A stretch of DNA of 64,000 bases from Microbacterium hydrocarbonoxydans. Lineage in GTDB: Bacteria; Actinomycetota; Actinomycetes; Actinomycetales; Microbacteriaceae. The stretch covers positions 1,054,001 through 1,118,000 of the forward strand of contig NZ_JYJB01000010.1 of NCBI RefSeq assembly GCF_000956475.1. Reading direction: 5' to 3'. A model generated the notes under the pieces. That model saw only the letters and a list, made by a program, of their open reading frames with translations, was not told where the DNA came from and did not search any database. Shown here piece by piece: positions 51,316 to 58,795 of this stretch (positions are counted from its first letter, which is position 1; each line of letters starts with the position of its first letter). The translations under genes were made by a program, and so were the position numbers.

Positions 51316-51818
51316 CGCGTCACTCCCCTCTCCTGGAGCCCGAGGCGCAGTGCCCGGAGTCCGTAATGCAGTCTCGACTTCACGGTTCCCTCGGGAATCG
51401 TGAGCTCCTCGGCGATCTCCGCGACGGTCAGTCCGCCGTAGTAGGCCCTGACCACGACCTCGCGGTGCGCGAGCGAAAGCCCCGCGAGCGCCTCCTCGAT
51501 CAGGATGGCGTCGAAGATGGAGTCCGTCGCATCGCGGACCGCAGACTCGGGAGGCTCGTCGGTCGTGACCTCGCGCCGGCGACGTGCGCTTCGGGCATCG
51601 TCCACCACCAGGTGACGGGCCACCGTGTACATCCACGAACGCGTCGTCTCCGGGTCGTCGGCGAGGATGCGCGGCGTGCGCCATGCCCGCAGCAGGGTCT
51701 CCTGCACGACGTCATCCGCCCCGCTGCGATCCCCCGTGAGATGCACGACGTACCGCCAGATCGGCCCCGCGTGCGCGTCGTAGAGCGCGCCCAATCGATC
51801 CGCGTCGTCGCTCGGCAT
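51312..51818 (-). CDS. ECF-family RNA polymerase sigma factor
   Basis: This 168-aa sigma factor has region 2 (YDAHAGPIWRYVVHLTGDRSGADDVVQETLLRAWR) and region 4 (GLSLAHREVVVRAYYGGLTVAEIAEELTIPEGTVKSRLHYGLRALR). It is co-translated with the membrane anti-sigma, so the pair works like SigK/RskA-type systems. GGGGAGGTGAGC precedes the ATG. Its promoter GAAC-N17-CGTGTC is shared in sequence with those of the divergent DUF2231 gene and the lipoprotein gene, suggesting autoregulation. Confidence 0.93.
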   Translation of the reverse strand: MPSDDADRLGALYDAHAGPIWRYVVHLTGDRSGADDVVQETLLRAWRTPRILADDPETTRSWMYTVARHLVVDDARSARRRREVTTDEPPESAVRDATDSIFDAILIEEALAGLSLAHREVVVRAYYGGLTVAEIAEELTIPEGTVKSRLHYGLRALRLGLQERGVTR

Positions 51819-51848
51819 CCGCTCACCTCCCCGTCATGTCCTGAAGGA

Positions 51849-51875
51849 GACACGGGATCGGCTCGCCGAGAGTTC
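51849..51875 (-). promoter_or_regulatory. ECF-type promoter of the sigma gene
   Basis: On the minus strand GAAC (51875-51872) and CGTGTC (51854-51849) are 17 bp apart, about 30 nt before the sigma ATG. Its -35 is back-to-back with that of the divergent promoter in the palindrome GTTC-ATCT-GAAC (51872-51883). Confidence 0.6.
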
Positions 51876-51879
51876 ATCT

Positions 51880-51906
51880 GAACCTCGAATGGTCTCGTCC
51901 CGTGTC
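51880..51906 (+). promoter_or_regulatory. ECF-type promoter of the DUF2231 gene
   Basis: GAAC (51880-51883) and CGTGTC (51901-51906) are 17 bp apart, identical to the sigma promoter on the other strand. The -10 ends 6 nt before the ATG at 51913, so the mRNA would be leaderless and this start is supported. Confidence 0.6.
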
Positions 51907-51912
51907 ACGAGT

Positions 51913-52359
51913 ATGGACCTCTTCGAGATCGCCGGGCTCCCGCTTCATCCGCTGATCGTGCACGCCGTGGTCGTGCTCGTCCCCCTCACCGCCCTCGCAC
52001 TCGTGCTCGGCTCGCTGTTCCCCGCCGTCCGACGACGCCTCGGTGTCGTGACGCCGATCGCCGCGCTCCTCGTGCTGGCGCTGATCCCGGTCACCGTGCT
52101 CGCGGGTGAAGCGCTCGCCCAGCAGGTGGGTCCGGTGCCGGCGGTCGTGAGACATGCGGAACTGGGGCGGATGCTGTGGCCATGGACCGCGGCCATGTTC
52201 CTCGTCGCCGTGGCGCAGTGGTGCTGGCATCGCTTCGGCGCACCAGGGCGAGTGACACGCGTGATGCTCGCCGTGCTCGCGATCGTCAGCGCCGCAGGCA
52301 GCACGATCATGGTGGTGCTCATCGGCGAAGCCGGAGCGCGCGCGGTCTGGGGCGGGTGA
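51913..52359 (+). CDS. DUF2231 membrane protein
   Basis: This 148-aa protein starts MDLFEIAGLPLHPLIVHAVVVLVPLTALAL, the DUF2231 signature, and has four membrane helices. The HPLIVH histidines could bind a haem or metal, but this is not established. The ATG at 51913 is preferred over one at 51889 because it lies 6 nt after the ECF-type -10 and matches the family N-terminus. The gene is divergent from the ECF sigma operon and probably belongs to its regulon. Confidence 0.85.
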   Translation: MDLFEIAGLPLHPLIVHAVVVLVPLTALALVLGSLFPAVRRRLGVVTPIAALLVLALIPVTVLAGEALAQQVGPVPAVVRHAELGRMLWPWTAAMFLVAVAQWCWHRFGAPGRVTRVMLAVLAIVSAAGSTIMVVLIGEAGARAVWGG

Positions 52360-52366
52360 GCGGGCT

Positions 52367-53008
52367 TCAGCCGAGCCCGACGACGAGATTGATGATCGAG
52401 GCGAGGATGACGGTGCCGAACAGATAGCTCAGAAGCGTGTGCGCGATGACCATGCGCCGGATGGCGTTGGCCTCGACGTTCGTGTCGGAGACCTGATAGG
52501 TCATGCCGAGGTTGATCGAGAAGTACACGAAATCGGTGTACTCAGGATCTTCGCGCTGATTGAAGTCGATCCCGCCTGCGGGGTCTGCATGGAACATGCG
52601 CGCGTAGCGCAGCACGTACTCCATCTGGATCAGCGCCCACGACGCCGCGACGCTCACCGCAGCGACCGCGGCGAGCACGTACCTTCCCGGGCCGTGCATC
52701 TGCTGCGCCTGGATGCTCACGACCAGCACTGCAGCGAGGCTGATGACGCTCCCCAGAGTCGAGATCAGCCGCGCCGCCCTGCGACCCGGAGCTTCGAGAG
52801 TGGCGTGCTCCCTGGTCGACGCAGCATCCATCGGCCAGATGAGAAGCAGCACCCAGATGACGTTCACGAGAGCGAAGGCGGCCCAGCCGGAGAGGATGCC
52901 GGCGATGACGTCGAGCAGCGGGACCACGATCACGCCCACGACGACGCCCGCAGCGATCGACAGCAGGGTGCGCATCCACACGGCGGTTCGGGCGGAGCGA
53001 GCGATCAT
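52367..53008 (-). CDS. DUF1345 membrane protein
   Basis: This 213-aa protein has about five or six membrane helices and the DUF1345 signature DFVYFSINLGMTYQVSDTNVEANAIRRMVIAHTLLSYLFGTVILA. The family has no defined function; the conserved DFVYFS helix resembles the pore region of small ion channels. The start overlaps the stop of the antiporter gene (ATGA), and TAGCAT lies 6 nt upstream, so it may have its own promoter in addition to coupling. Confidence 0.88.
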   Translation of the reverse strand: MIARSARTAVWMRTLLSIAAGVVVGVIVVPLLDVIAGILSGWAAFALVNVIWVLLLIWPMDAASTREHATLEAPGRRAARLISTLGSVISLAAVLVVSIQAQQMHGPGRYVLAAVAAVSVAASWALIQMEYVLRYARMFHADPAGGIDFNQREDPEYTDFVYFSINLGMTYQVSDTNVEANAIRRMVIAHTLLSYLFGTVILASIINLVVGLG

Positions 53009-54600
53009 TCTTGGATGCTACCCGGAGCCGCCGCGTCGTCCTCGCCCATCGCGAGACCGGCCAGGGTGTACCCCGCCCCGGCGTAGATGTTGAGCACGCC
53101 GTCGACGCCGCCGGCGGCGAGGTGCTCGACCTGGTCGGGATGCTGGGCGACGGCGACGACCCGGCCGTCGAAACCGGCTTCGTTCAGTCGCTCCAAGGCG
53201 AAGGAGTTGGATCCGTGGAACGCCATCGCCAGGACCACGGTCTTCACGAATCCGCCCGAGACCAGCCGGCTCCAGAACTCCAGATCGGTCGCGTCGCCTT
53301 CCAGCACGTTGAGTCCGTCGGCTTCCAGGCGGGCGATCACGGCGTGATCGTTGTCGATGCCCAAGACGCGCAGTCCGCCCTCATCCACGAGACGCTCGTA
53401 TGCGGCACGGCCTACGCGCCCCATGCCCAGCACCACGACGTCCGATCCGCTGGTGTCGATGGGCCGGTCGGCGGGCCGCAATCTGGAGACCTGCTGAGCG
53501 GGAAGCCAGGTGAGCGCGGTGATGAGCCGCAGTCCGTGCGCGTTCGCGATCGAGGACGCCACCATGCTGAGCGCCACGGCGATCGCCACGACGGTGAGCC
53601 ATCGCTCTGTGAGAAGGCCGGCACCCACGCCGAAGGCTGCGACGATGATCGAGAACTCCGAGAAGTTGCTCAGCACCAGTCCCGTCCTGATCGCCGTGCG
53701 GTTGCGCAGGCCGAACAGGCGACCGAGCCAGACGAATCCGATGAAGGTCAGCGGCAGCAGCACGACGCACAGCAGTACCGCGAGCGTCGCATCAGCCCAC
53801 GTGGGGTGCGCATCCATCCCGATCAGCAGGAAGAACCCGACGAGGAACAGCTCCTTCACGCTGAACAAGGCCTTCGACATCTCGATGGCCCGCCGATGCG
53901 TCGCGAACAGCAGTCCCATCGCGAGGGCTCCCACGTCGCCCGTGATCCCGACCGCCTCGAACGCGAGATAGCCGGGTCCGAGCGCCATCACCACGCCGAA
54001 GAGCACCAGCAGCTCGCCATGGCCGATGACGTCGAGGAGCCGGCGCAGAAGCCACGCCAGCGGGAACAGCAGCAGCAGGGCGAAGGCCCAGGGGCTCGGC
54101 GGCTCGTCCGCGTTCACCGTGATGAACGCGACCGCGACCACGTCCTGCAGCACGAGGACGGCGATAGCCGTCTGCCCGTACAGCGAACCGTCATCCGAGC
54201 GGTCCTCGAGCACCTTGACGCACAGCACCGTCGAGGAGAAAGACAGGGCCAGTCCCACGAGCGCGAGGGTTCGCCATCCGTCGACGGCGGCGAATCCGAT
54301 CGCGGCGGCGGCCGCGACGGCGCCTGCCCCCATGAGCACGCTGAGCACCATGTGGATCGCGGTGGTGCCATACGCCTCGGGGCGAAGAAGGGAGCGGATG
54401 TCGAACTTCAGCCCGATCGTGAACAGCAGAAGGGTCACGCCGATGTCGGCGACTCGCTCGAGTCCCACGAACGGCTCGATGTGCATGGCGCCGAGCACGA
54501 AGCCCGCGGCGAGGAAGCCCACCAGGGCCGGGACGCGCAGCAGATGCGCGATCGTGCCGAACGCGGCGGCGACGATCAGAGTCAGCGCGATGACGTCCAC
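53005..54600 (-). CDS. Kef-type cation:proton antiporter with RCK domain
   Basis: This 531-aa CPA2-family protein has about 12 helices (residues 1-380), including the conserved GFLAAGFVLGAMHIEPF and FTIGLKFDIRSLLRPEA regions, then an RCK_N Rossmann domain (VVVLGMGRVGRAAYERLVDEGGLRVLGIDNDHAVIARLE, residues ~400-510). It probably exchanges K+ or Na+ for H+, gated by NAD(H) or nucleotide binding. The start is GTG. DUF1345 follows with an overlap. Confidence 0.9.
   Translation of the reverse strand: MDVIALTLIVAAAFGTIAHLLRVPALVGFLAAGFVLGAMHIEPFVGLERVADIGVTLLLFTIGLKFDIRSLLRPEAYGTTAIHMVLSVLMGAGAVAAAAAIGFAAVDGWRTLALVGLALSFSSTVLCVKVLEDRSDDGSLYGQTAIAVLVLQDVVAVAFITVNADEPPSPWAFALLLLFPLAWLLRRLLDVIGHGELLVLFGVVMALGPGYLAFEAVGITGDVGALAMGLLFATHRRAIEMSKALFSVKELFLVGFFLLIGMDAHPTWADATLAVLLCVVLLPLTFIGFVWLGRLFGLRNRTAIRTGLVLSNFSEFSIIVAAFGVGAGLLTERWLTVVAIAVALSMVASSIANAHGLRLITALTWLPAQQVSRLRPADRPIDTSGSDVVVLGMGRVGRAAYERLVDEGGLRVLGIDNDHAVIARLEADGLNVLEGDATDLEFWSRLVSGGFVKTVVLAMAFHGSNSFALERLNEAGFDGRVVAVAQHPDQVEHLAAGGVDGVLNIYAGAGYTLAGLAMGEDDAAAPGSIQE
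53015..53020 (-). promoter_or_regulatory. -10 hexamer of the DUF1345 gene
   Basis: TAGCAT ends 6 nt before the DUF1345 ATG and lies inside the last codons of the antiporter gene. Translational coupling to that gene is the alternative explanation of the arrangement. Confidence 0.35.
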
Positions 54601-54694
54601 GGCACCCTCGTCTCATCCCTGATGCAGACTCTACAGAGGGGTCGACTCGCCGCTCTATCCATCGGCACACCGCAACTCTCGGTGCACGCTGCGC

Positions 54695-56353
54695 TCAGAG
54701 TTCTTCGACCCGCCCCGCTTCGACGTGCCAGCGTCGTTCGGTCTGCACCGTCGCCAGCATCCGTCGATCGTGCGTCACGAGCAGGAGCGTGCCGTCGTAC
54801 GACTCGAGGGCCTGCTCCAGCTGCTCGATCGCGGCGAGATCGAGGTGGTTCGTCGGCTCGTCGAGCACCAGGACATTGGTGCCGCGTGCCTGCAGAAGAG
54901 CGAGAGCAGCACGGGTGCGCTCCCCGGGCGACAGCTCCTCGACGGGCCGGTTCACGTGATCGGCTTTGAGCCCGAACTTGGCCAGCAGCGTGCGCACCTC
55001 TTCGATCACCATCTCGGGGACGAGCGCCGTGAACGCGGTGGCGAGGGCCTGCTGTCCCACGAGAAGCGACCGCGCCTGGTCGATCTCGCCGATCTGCACA
55101 CTCGCGCCCAGGCTCGCCGTCCCCTCATCGGGCCGCTGCCGGCCGAGAAGCGCGCGCAGCAGCGTCGACTTGCCCGCACCGTTCGGGCCGGTGATGCCGA
55201 TGCGGTCCCCCGCGTTCACCTGCAGCGACACCGGGCCGAGCGTGAAGTCTCCCTGGCGGAACACCGCCGAGCTGAGCGTGGAGACGACCGAGCTCGACCG
55301 AGGGGCCGACGCGATCGTGAACTCCAGACGCCATTCCTTGCGCGGCTCCTCGACCTCTTCGAGCCGTGCGATCCGGCTCTCCATCTGGCGGACCTTCTGC
55401 GCCTGCTTCTCGCTCGACTCGCTCGCCGCCTTGCGCCTGATCTTGTCGTTGTCCGGCGCCTTGCGCATCGCGTTGCGCACGCCCTGACTCGACCACTCGC
55501 GCTGGGTGCGGGCGCGACCGACGAGGTCTGCCTTCTTCTCGGCGTATTCGTCGTACTTCTCGCGCTGATGGCGTCGTGCGGTCTCGCGCTCTTCGAGGTA
55601 GGACTCGTAGCCGCCGCCGAAGACACGATTGCTTCCCTGAGCGAGGTCGAGTTCGAGCACGCGGGTCACGCAGCGGGCGAGGAACTCGCGGTCATGGCTC
55701 ACCAGGACCACGCCTCCCCGCAGCCCTCGCACGAATCCTTCGAGTCGTTCGAGACCGTCGAGGTCGAGGTCGTTCGTGGGCTCGTCCAGCAGGACGATGT
55801 CGAATCGCGAGAGAAGCAGGGCGGCCAGGCCCACGCGAGCAGCCTGTCCGCCCGAGAGCGAGGTCATGAGCGCGCCTTCGGCACCGTCGAGATCCAGGCC
55901 GAGATCGGCCAGCACGGCGGGAATGCGCTCGTCGAGGTCGGCGGCGCCGCTGGCGAGCCAGCGTTCCAGGGCAGCGGAGTAGGCGTCCGCCGGGTCGACG
56001 CCGGGTGCCGCCAGAGAGGGGTCGCCGAGGGCGACCGCGGCGGCATCCATCTCGCGCGCCGCCGGCCCGCAGCCTGTGCGCCGGGCGATGTACTCCGCGA
56101 CCGTCTCTCCGATGACGCGCTCGTGCTCCTGAGGAAGCCACCCGACGAAGGCGTCTGCCGGGGCGAGCGCGATGCTTCCCGCCTGAGGCGTGTCGATGCC
56201 CGCGAGCAGCCGGAGGAGTGTGGACTTGCCGGCGCCGTTCGCTCCGACGACTCCGACGACATCGCCCGGGGCGACGGTCAGATCGAGGGAGTCGAAGAGG
56301 GTGCGATGGCCGTATCCGCCGGCGAGGCCCTGAGCCACGAGTGTTGCGGTCAT
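54695..56353 (-). CDS. ABC-F family ATPase
   Basis: This 552-aa soluble protein has two ABC domains without membrane helices. Walker A GANGAGKST and GPNGAGKST, signatures SLSGGQAARVGLAALLL and LSPGERTRAALALL, and Walker B DIVLLDEPTNDLD and VLVLDEPTNHLD are all present. A long charged linker lies between them (KYDEYAEKKADLVGRARTQ). ABC-F proteins act on the ribosome, either as housekeeping translation factors or antibiotic protection factors; the class cannot be told here. Confidence 0.9.
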   Translation of the reverse strand: MTATLVAQGLAGGYGHRTLFDSLDLTVAPGDVVGVVGANGAGKSTLLRLLAGIDTPQAGSIALAPADAFVGWLPQEHERVIGETVAEYIARRTGCGPAAREMDAAAVALGDPSLAAPGVDPADAYSAALERWLASGAADLDERIPAVLADLGLDLDGAEGALMTSLSGGQAARVGLAALLLSRFDIVLLDEPTNDLDLDGLERLEGFVRGLRGGVVLVSHDREFLARCVTRVLELDLAQGSNRVFGGGYESYLEERETARRHQREKYDEYAEKKADLVGRARTQREWSSQGVRNAMRKAPDNDKIRRKAASESSEKQAQKVRQMESRIARLEEVEEPRKEWRLEFTIASAPRSSSVVSTLSSAVFRQGDFTLGPVSLQVNAGDRIGITGPNGAGKSTLLRALLGRQRPDEGTASLGASVQIGEIDQARSLLVGQQALATAFTALVPEMVIEEVRTLLAKFGLKADHVNRPVEELSPGERTRAALALLQARGTNVLVLDEPTNHLDLAAIEQLEQALESYDGTLLLVTHDRRMLATVQTERRWHVEAGRVEEL

Positions 56354-56359
56354 GAGTCC

Positions 56360-56365
56360 ATCCTG
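56360..56365 (-). promoter_or_regulatory. -10-like hexamer of the ABC-F gene
   Basis: CAGGAT ends 6 nt before the ABC-F ATG, with GGACTC between; it deviates from TANNNT at the first base. Confidence 0.35.
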
Positions 56366-56401
56366 TCAGCGTCGGCTCCTGGCCCCGCGCTGGGCAGGCC
56401 T

Positions 56402-56572
56402 TCAGCCGGAGTTGCGGCTGTGATCCTCGAGGTCGGGACGGGCACGGTACACGTCGGCGATCTCCTCCTCTGGGCGAGGGGCGATGCTCTCGTCATCCTC
56501 GAGCTCGGGAACCGACGGCTCTCCCGGCGCCGGTACGTGGTCGGGGTGCGAGGACCCCTGCGAGTCGGACAT
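56402..56572 (-). CDS. Small acidic protein of unknown function
   Basis: This 56-aa protein is hydrophilic and acidic (MSDSQGSSHPDHVPAPGEP, then ELEDDESIAPRPEEEIADVY and RARPDLEDHS). It has no membrane or cysteine motif and is probably disordered. GGAAGGGG precedes the ATG. It is divergent from the HTH-only LysR-like gene, sharing a 103-bp control region. I know no function; such acidic small proteins may bind basic partners. Confidence 0.65.
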   Translation of the reverse strand: MSDSQGSSHPDHVPAPGEPSVPELEDDESIAPRPEEEIADVYRARPDLEDHSRNSG

Positions 56573-56675
56573 GGCGAACCCCTTCCGTCGGTGACACGCC
56601 CAGCGTACGCCGAATGGCGCGGGCCGCGTACGCTGGAGGACTGTCCGCGTTCCGCGCGGGAAAGGAGCGGATGCC

Positions 56676-57020
56676 GTGAAGATCATCGACCTCCGGCGGT
56701 TCGTCGCCGTCGCCGAGGAGCTGCACTTTCCGCGCGCCGCGGCGGCGCTGGGCATCCCGCTGGCCTCGCTGTACTCGTCCCTCGAGAAACTCGAGACCGA
56801 GGTCGGGCATCCGCTGATCACGCGCGGTGGTGACACCAAGCTGACCCCGGCCGGAGTCCTGCTGCTCGGCGAGGCCCGCGAGAGGATCGCGGCGGCGCCC
56901 GCGCCCGCGGCGAAGCCGATCGTCCCGGCCGGAGGCAAGGCGAAGGCGTCGAAGGGAAAGGGCAGAGCCCCCGTCGTCAAGGGACAGCCGAAGCCCTATA
57001 AGAAGCGCCAGGGGCGCTAG
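56676..57020 (+). CDS. HTH-only LysR-like protein with basic tail
   Basis: This 114-aa protein has a full LysR-type winged HTH (residues 1-60: LRRFVAVAEELHFPRAAAALG, LASLYSSLEKLETEVGHPLITRGG) but no effector-binding domain. The last ~45 residues are Ala/Pro/Lys-rich (KAKASKGKGRAPVVKGQ, KPYKKRQGR), resembling histone-like tails. It may act as a constitutive DNA-binding or nucleoid protein. The GTG start follows AAAGGAG. The frame is intact, so this is not an obvious truncation by mutation. Confidence 0.8.
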   Translation: MKIIDLRRFVAVAEELHFPRAAAALGIPLASLYSSLEKLETEVGHPLITRGGDTKLTPAGVLLLGEARERIAAAPAPAAKPIVPAGGKAKASKGKGRAPVVKGQPKPYKKRQGR

Positions 57021-57038
57021 CAGCCGACGCTCCGCGCG

Positions 57039-57605
57039 TCAGTCCCAGTCGAGGTACTCCTCGATCACGACCGCGGTCTCGATCGGGTGGTGCATGGGGA
57101 AGAGGTGATCCCCGGGGATCGGCTTGATGCTCGCGCGGTCGGGGGCGGTCGAGCGCAGACGCTCGGCGTTCGCCGCCGGGGTCACAGTGTCGTCATCACC
57201 CTGCACGATGAGCACCGGGATCGAGGGGGCGATCGGGATGTCGACGTCTTCGACGCCCAGCATGAGCAGGCCGTTCGCGCGGTCCGGGTGGGCGGACACC
57301 AGAGCCCGGGCGACGGTTCCGCCGAATCCGTGACCGCCGAACCACGAGTCCTGGATGCCGACGTGGTCGACGACGGCGAGCGCGTCGGCGACGCGGTCGT
57401 CGGAGGTCGCCTCGGCGGCACCCGAGCGGTGGCCGATGCGCAGCACGTGGAATCCCGCTTCCTCTGCGAGGTAGTGCGCGACCACGCCCAGGACGTCCGC
57501 CGCCAGCCCGTACTCCTGGATCAGAACGAGCTTGACCGGTCCGTCGCCTTCGTCGACGAAGGGGATGGCACGGCCTTCGGGCTCGAAGATCTGGGTCTCG
57601 GTCAT
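57039..57605 (-). CDS. Alpha/beta-hydrolase-fold protein lacking the nucleophile
   Basis: This 188-aa protein follows the alpha/beta hydrolase plan: VKLVLIQEYGLAADVLGVVAHYL, the nucleophile-elbow position, VLIVQGDDDTVTP with the acidic residue, and IPGDHLFPMHHP with the histidine. At the elbow the sequence is GGHGFGG, so the expected serine of GxSxG is glycine. It is therefore probably non-hydrolytic or uses another mechanism. The reading was checked from the nucleotides. The gene converges with the LysR-like gene. Confidence 0.8.
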   Translation of the reverse strand: MTETQIFEPEGRAIPFVDEGDGPVKLVLIQEYGLAADVLGVVAHYLAEEAGFHVLRIGHRSGAAEATSDDRVADALAVVDHVGIQDSWFGGHGFGGTVARALVSAHPDRANGLLMLGVEDVDIPIAPSIPVLIVQGDDDTVTPAANAERLRSTAPDRASIKPIPGDHLFPMHHPIETAVVIEEYLDWD

Positions 57606-57710
57606 CGGGTGCGGCTCCTCGCTCGGCGTTCAGGGGTCGAATCCAGCGTAGCTTGAGCCGCTCAGACGCTCGATCCTCGTCTGGCACGGGCAGAGGCACA
57701 GGCGATCCGC

Positions 57711-58391
57711 TCAGCGACAGCATCCGTCGTCGCAGCCGTCCGCTTCGCGCTCCCCTGTGAGCGCTGCGACGGGCACCACGCAGCAGGCGTCGCCCTTCCA
57801 CGCCTCGACGCCCTCGCGCACCGCGACTACGGCGATCACAAGAGCGGCCGCCGCGTCGGCCCACACCCAGCCGAAGACGCTGTTCAGCAGGAGCCCGACG
57901 AGAAGAGCCGCACTCAGATACGTGCAGATCAGCGTCTGCTTCGAGTCGGCGACGGCCGAAGCCGAGCGGAGCTCGCGCCCGGTGCGACGCTCGAACCAGC
58001 TCAGGAACGGCATGACGACGAGACTCAGGGCTGCGAGTGCGATCCCGACAGGGGAATGCTCCGGCTCGCGCAGGCCGGCGAACGACAGCACGGCATCGAC
58101 CGAGACGTAGACCGCCAGTGCGAAGAACGACACGGCGATGATCCGCAGCGCGGTCTTCTCGCGTTTATCCGGGTCCCGAGCAGAGAACTGCCAGGCCACT
58201 GCGCAGGCGGAGAGCACCTCGACAACGGAATCAAGACCGAACCCGACCAGCGCGGCCGACGACGCGACGGCACCGGCGAGCACGGCGACGATCGCCTCGA
58301 CGATGTTCCAGGCGATCGTGATCGCGACGACGGTCCTGATCCGTCGGCGCAGCACGTCGCGACGGTCAGACTCCACGACGACCGCCGTCAC
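57711..58391 (-). CDS. Cation diffusion facilitator-like metal transporter
   Basis: This 226-aa membrane protein has about six helices in the CDF order, with SSAALVGFGLDSVVEVLSACAV on helix 2 and SAVADSKQTLICTYLSAALLVG on helix 5 carrying the metal-site aspartates. The usual cytoplasmic domain is missing; the tail is short and Cys-rich (KGDACCVVP, CDDGCCR), which may bind the metal. It overlaps the ArsR-type gene upstream by 4 bp, so its substrate is probably the regulator's metal ion. Confidence 0.85.
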   Translation of the reverse strand: MTAVVVESDRRDVLRRRIRTVVAITIAWNIVEAIVAVLAGAVASSAALVGFGLDSVVEVLSACAVAWQFSARDPDKREKTALRIIAVSFFALAVYVSVDAVLSFAGLREPEHSPVGIALAALSLVVMPFLSWFERRTGRELRSASAVADSKQTLICTYLSAALLVGLLLNSVFGWVWADAAAALVIAVVAVREGVEAWKGDACCVVPVAALTGEREADGCDDGCCR

Positions 58392-58747
58392 TGCGCGACT
58401 CCCGCGTCACAACATCCAGGAACGGCACATCGCGTATCGGTGCACGGAGCACTCCGGTCCACTGCCAGCGTCACGTCGACGAGTGCAGTGAGCGCGGCAG
58501 CAAGGTGCGCGTCGGCGATCTCATATCGCGTCCGTCGCCCCTCGGACTCCGCGACCACGATGCCGCAGTCACGCAGGCACGCGAGATGGTTCGACACGTT
58601 CGTGCGCGTCAGCTCGAGATCCCGCGAGAGCTCTGCGGGATGGCTGGGTCCGTCGAGCAGCGTCATCAGGATGCGGGACCGCGTCGGGTCTGCCATCGCA
58701 CGGCCGAGTCGGTTCATGACATCGAGGCGACTTGCAATGGTCAGCAT
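58388..58747 (-). CDS. ArsR/SmtB-family metal-sensing repressor
   Basis: This 119-aa regulator has a winged HTH (DPTRSRILMTLLDGPSHPAELSRDLELTRTNVSNHLACLRDCGIV) with the ELxxxxxLxxxNVSNHLACLRDCG metal-site region of CmtR/CadC-like sensors and a C-terminal Cys cluster (CTDTRCAVPGCCDAG). The ATG at 58747 is preferred over 58780 because TATAGT ends 6 nt upstream. Binding to the palindrome at its start would repress the repressor-transporter operon; Cd or Pb sensing is plausible but inferred. Confidence 0.88.
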   Translation of the reverse strand: MLTIASRLDVMNRLGRAMADPTRSRILMTLLDGPSHPAELSRDLELTRTNVSNHLACLRDCGIVVAESEGRRTRYEIADAHLAAALTALVDVTLAVDRSAPCTDTRCAVPGCCDAGVAQ

Positions 58748-58759
58748 ACGCTGACTATA
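58740..58759 (-). promoter_or_regulatory. ArsR-type operator overlapping the -10 and start codon
   Basis: The perfect palindrome GTCAGC-ATAC-GCTGAC (58740-58755) covers the ATG, and TATAGT (58759-58754) is the minus-strand -10, 6 nt before the ATG. A repressor here would block both transcription and leaderless translation. CTGAC recurs near 58770. Confidence 0.65.
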
Positions 58760-58795
58760 CAGCGTAAACTGACCAATCACGAGGCAACCGGCAGA

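Noticed and set aside
54725..56833. 702-codon open frame opposite the ABC-F gene
   Set aside because: Same GC-bias shadow; it runs through the divergent promoter of the acidic small protein and the LysR-like gene.
56676..57020. Frameshifted or truncated LysR gene
   Set aside because: The sequence after the stop at 57020 shows no residual effector domain in any frame and is occupied by the convergent hydrolase gene, so the short form appears genuine.
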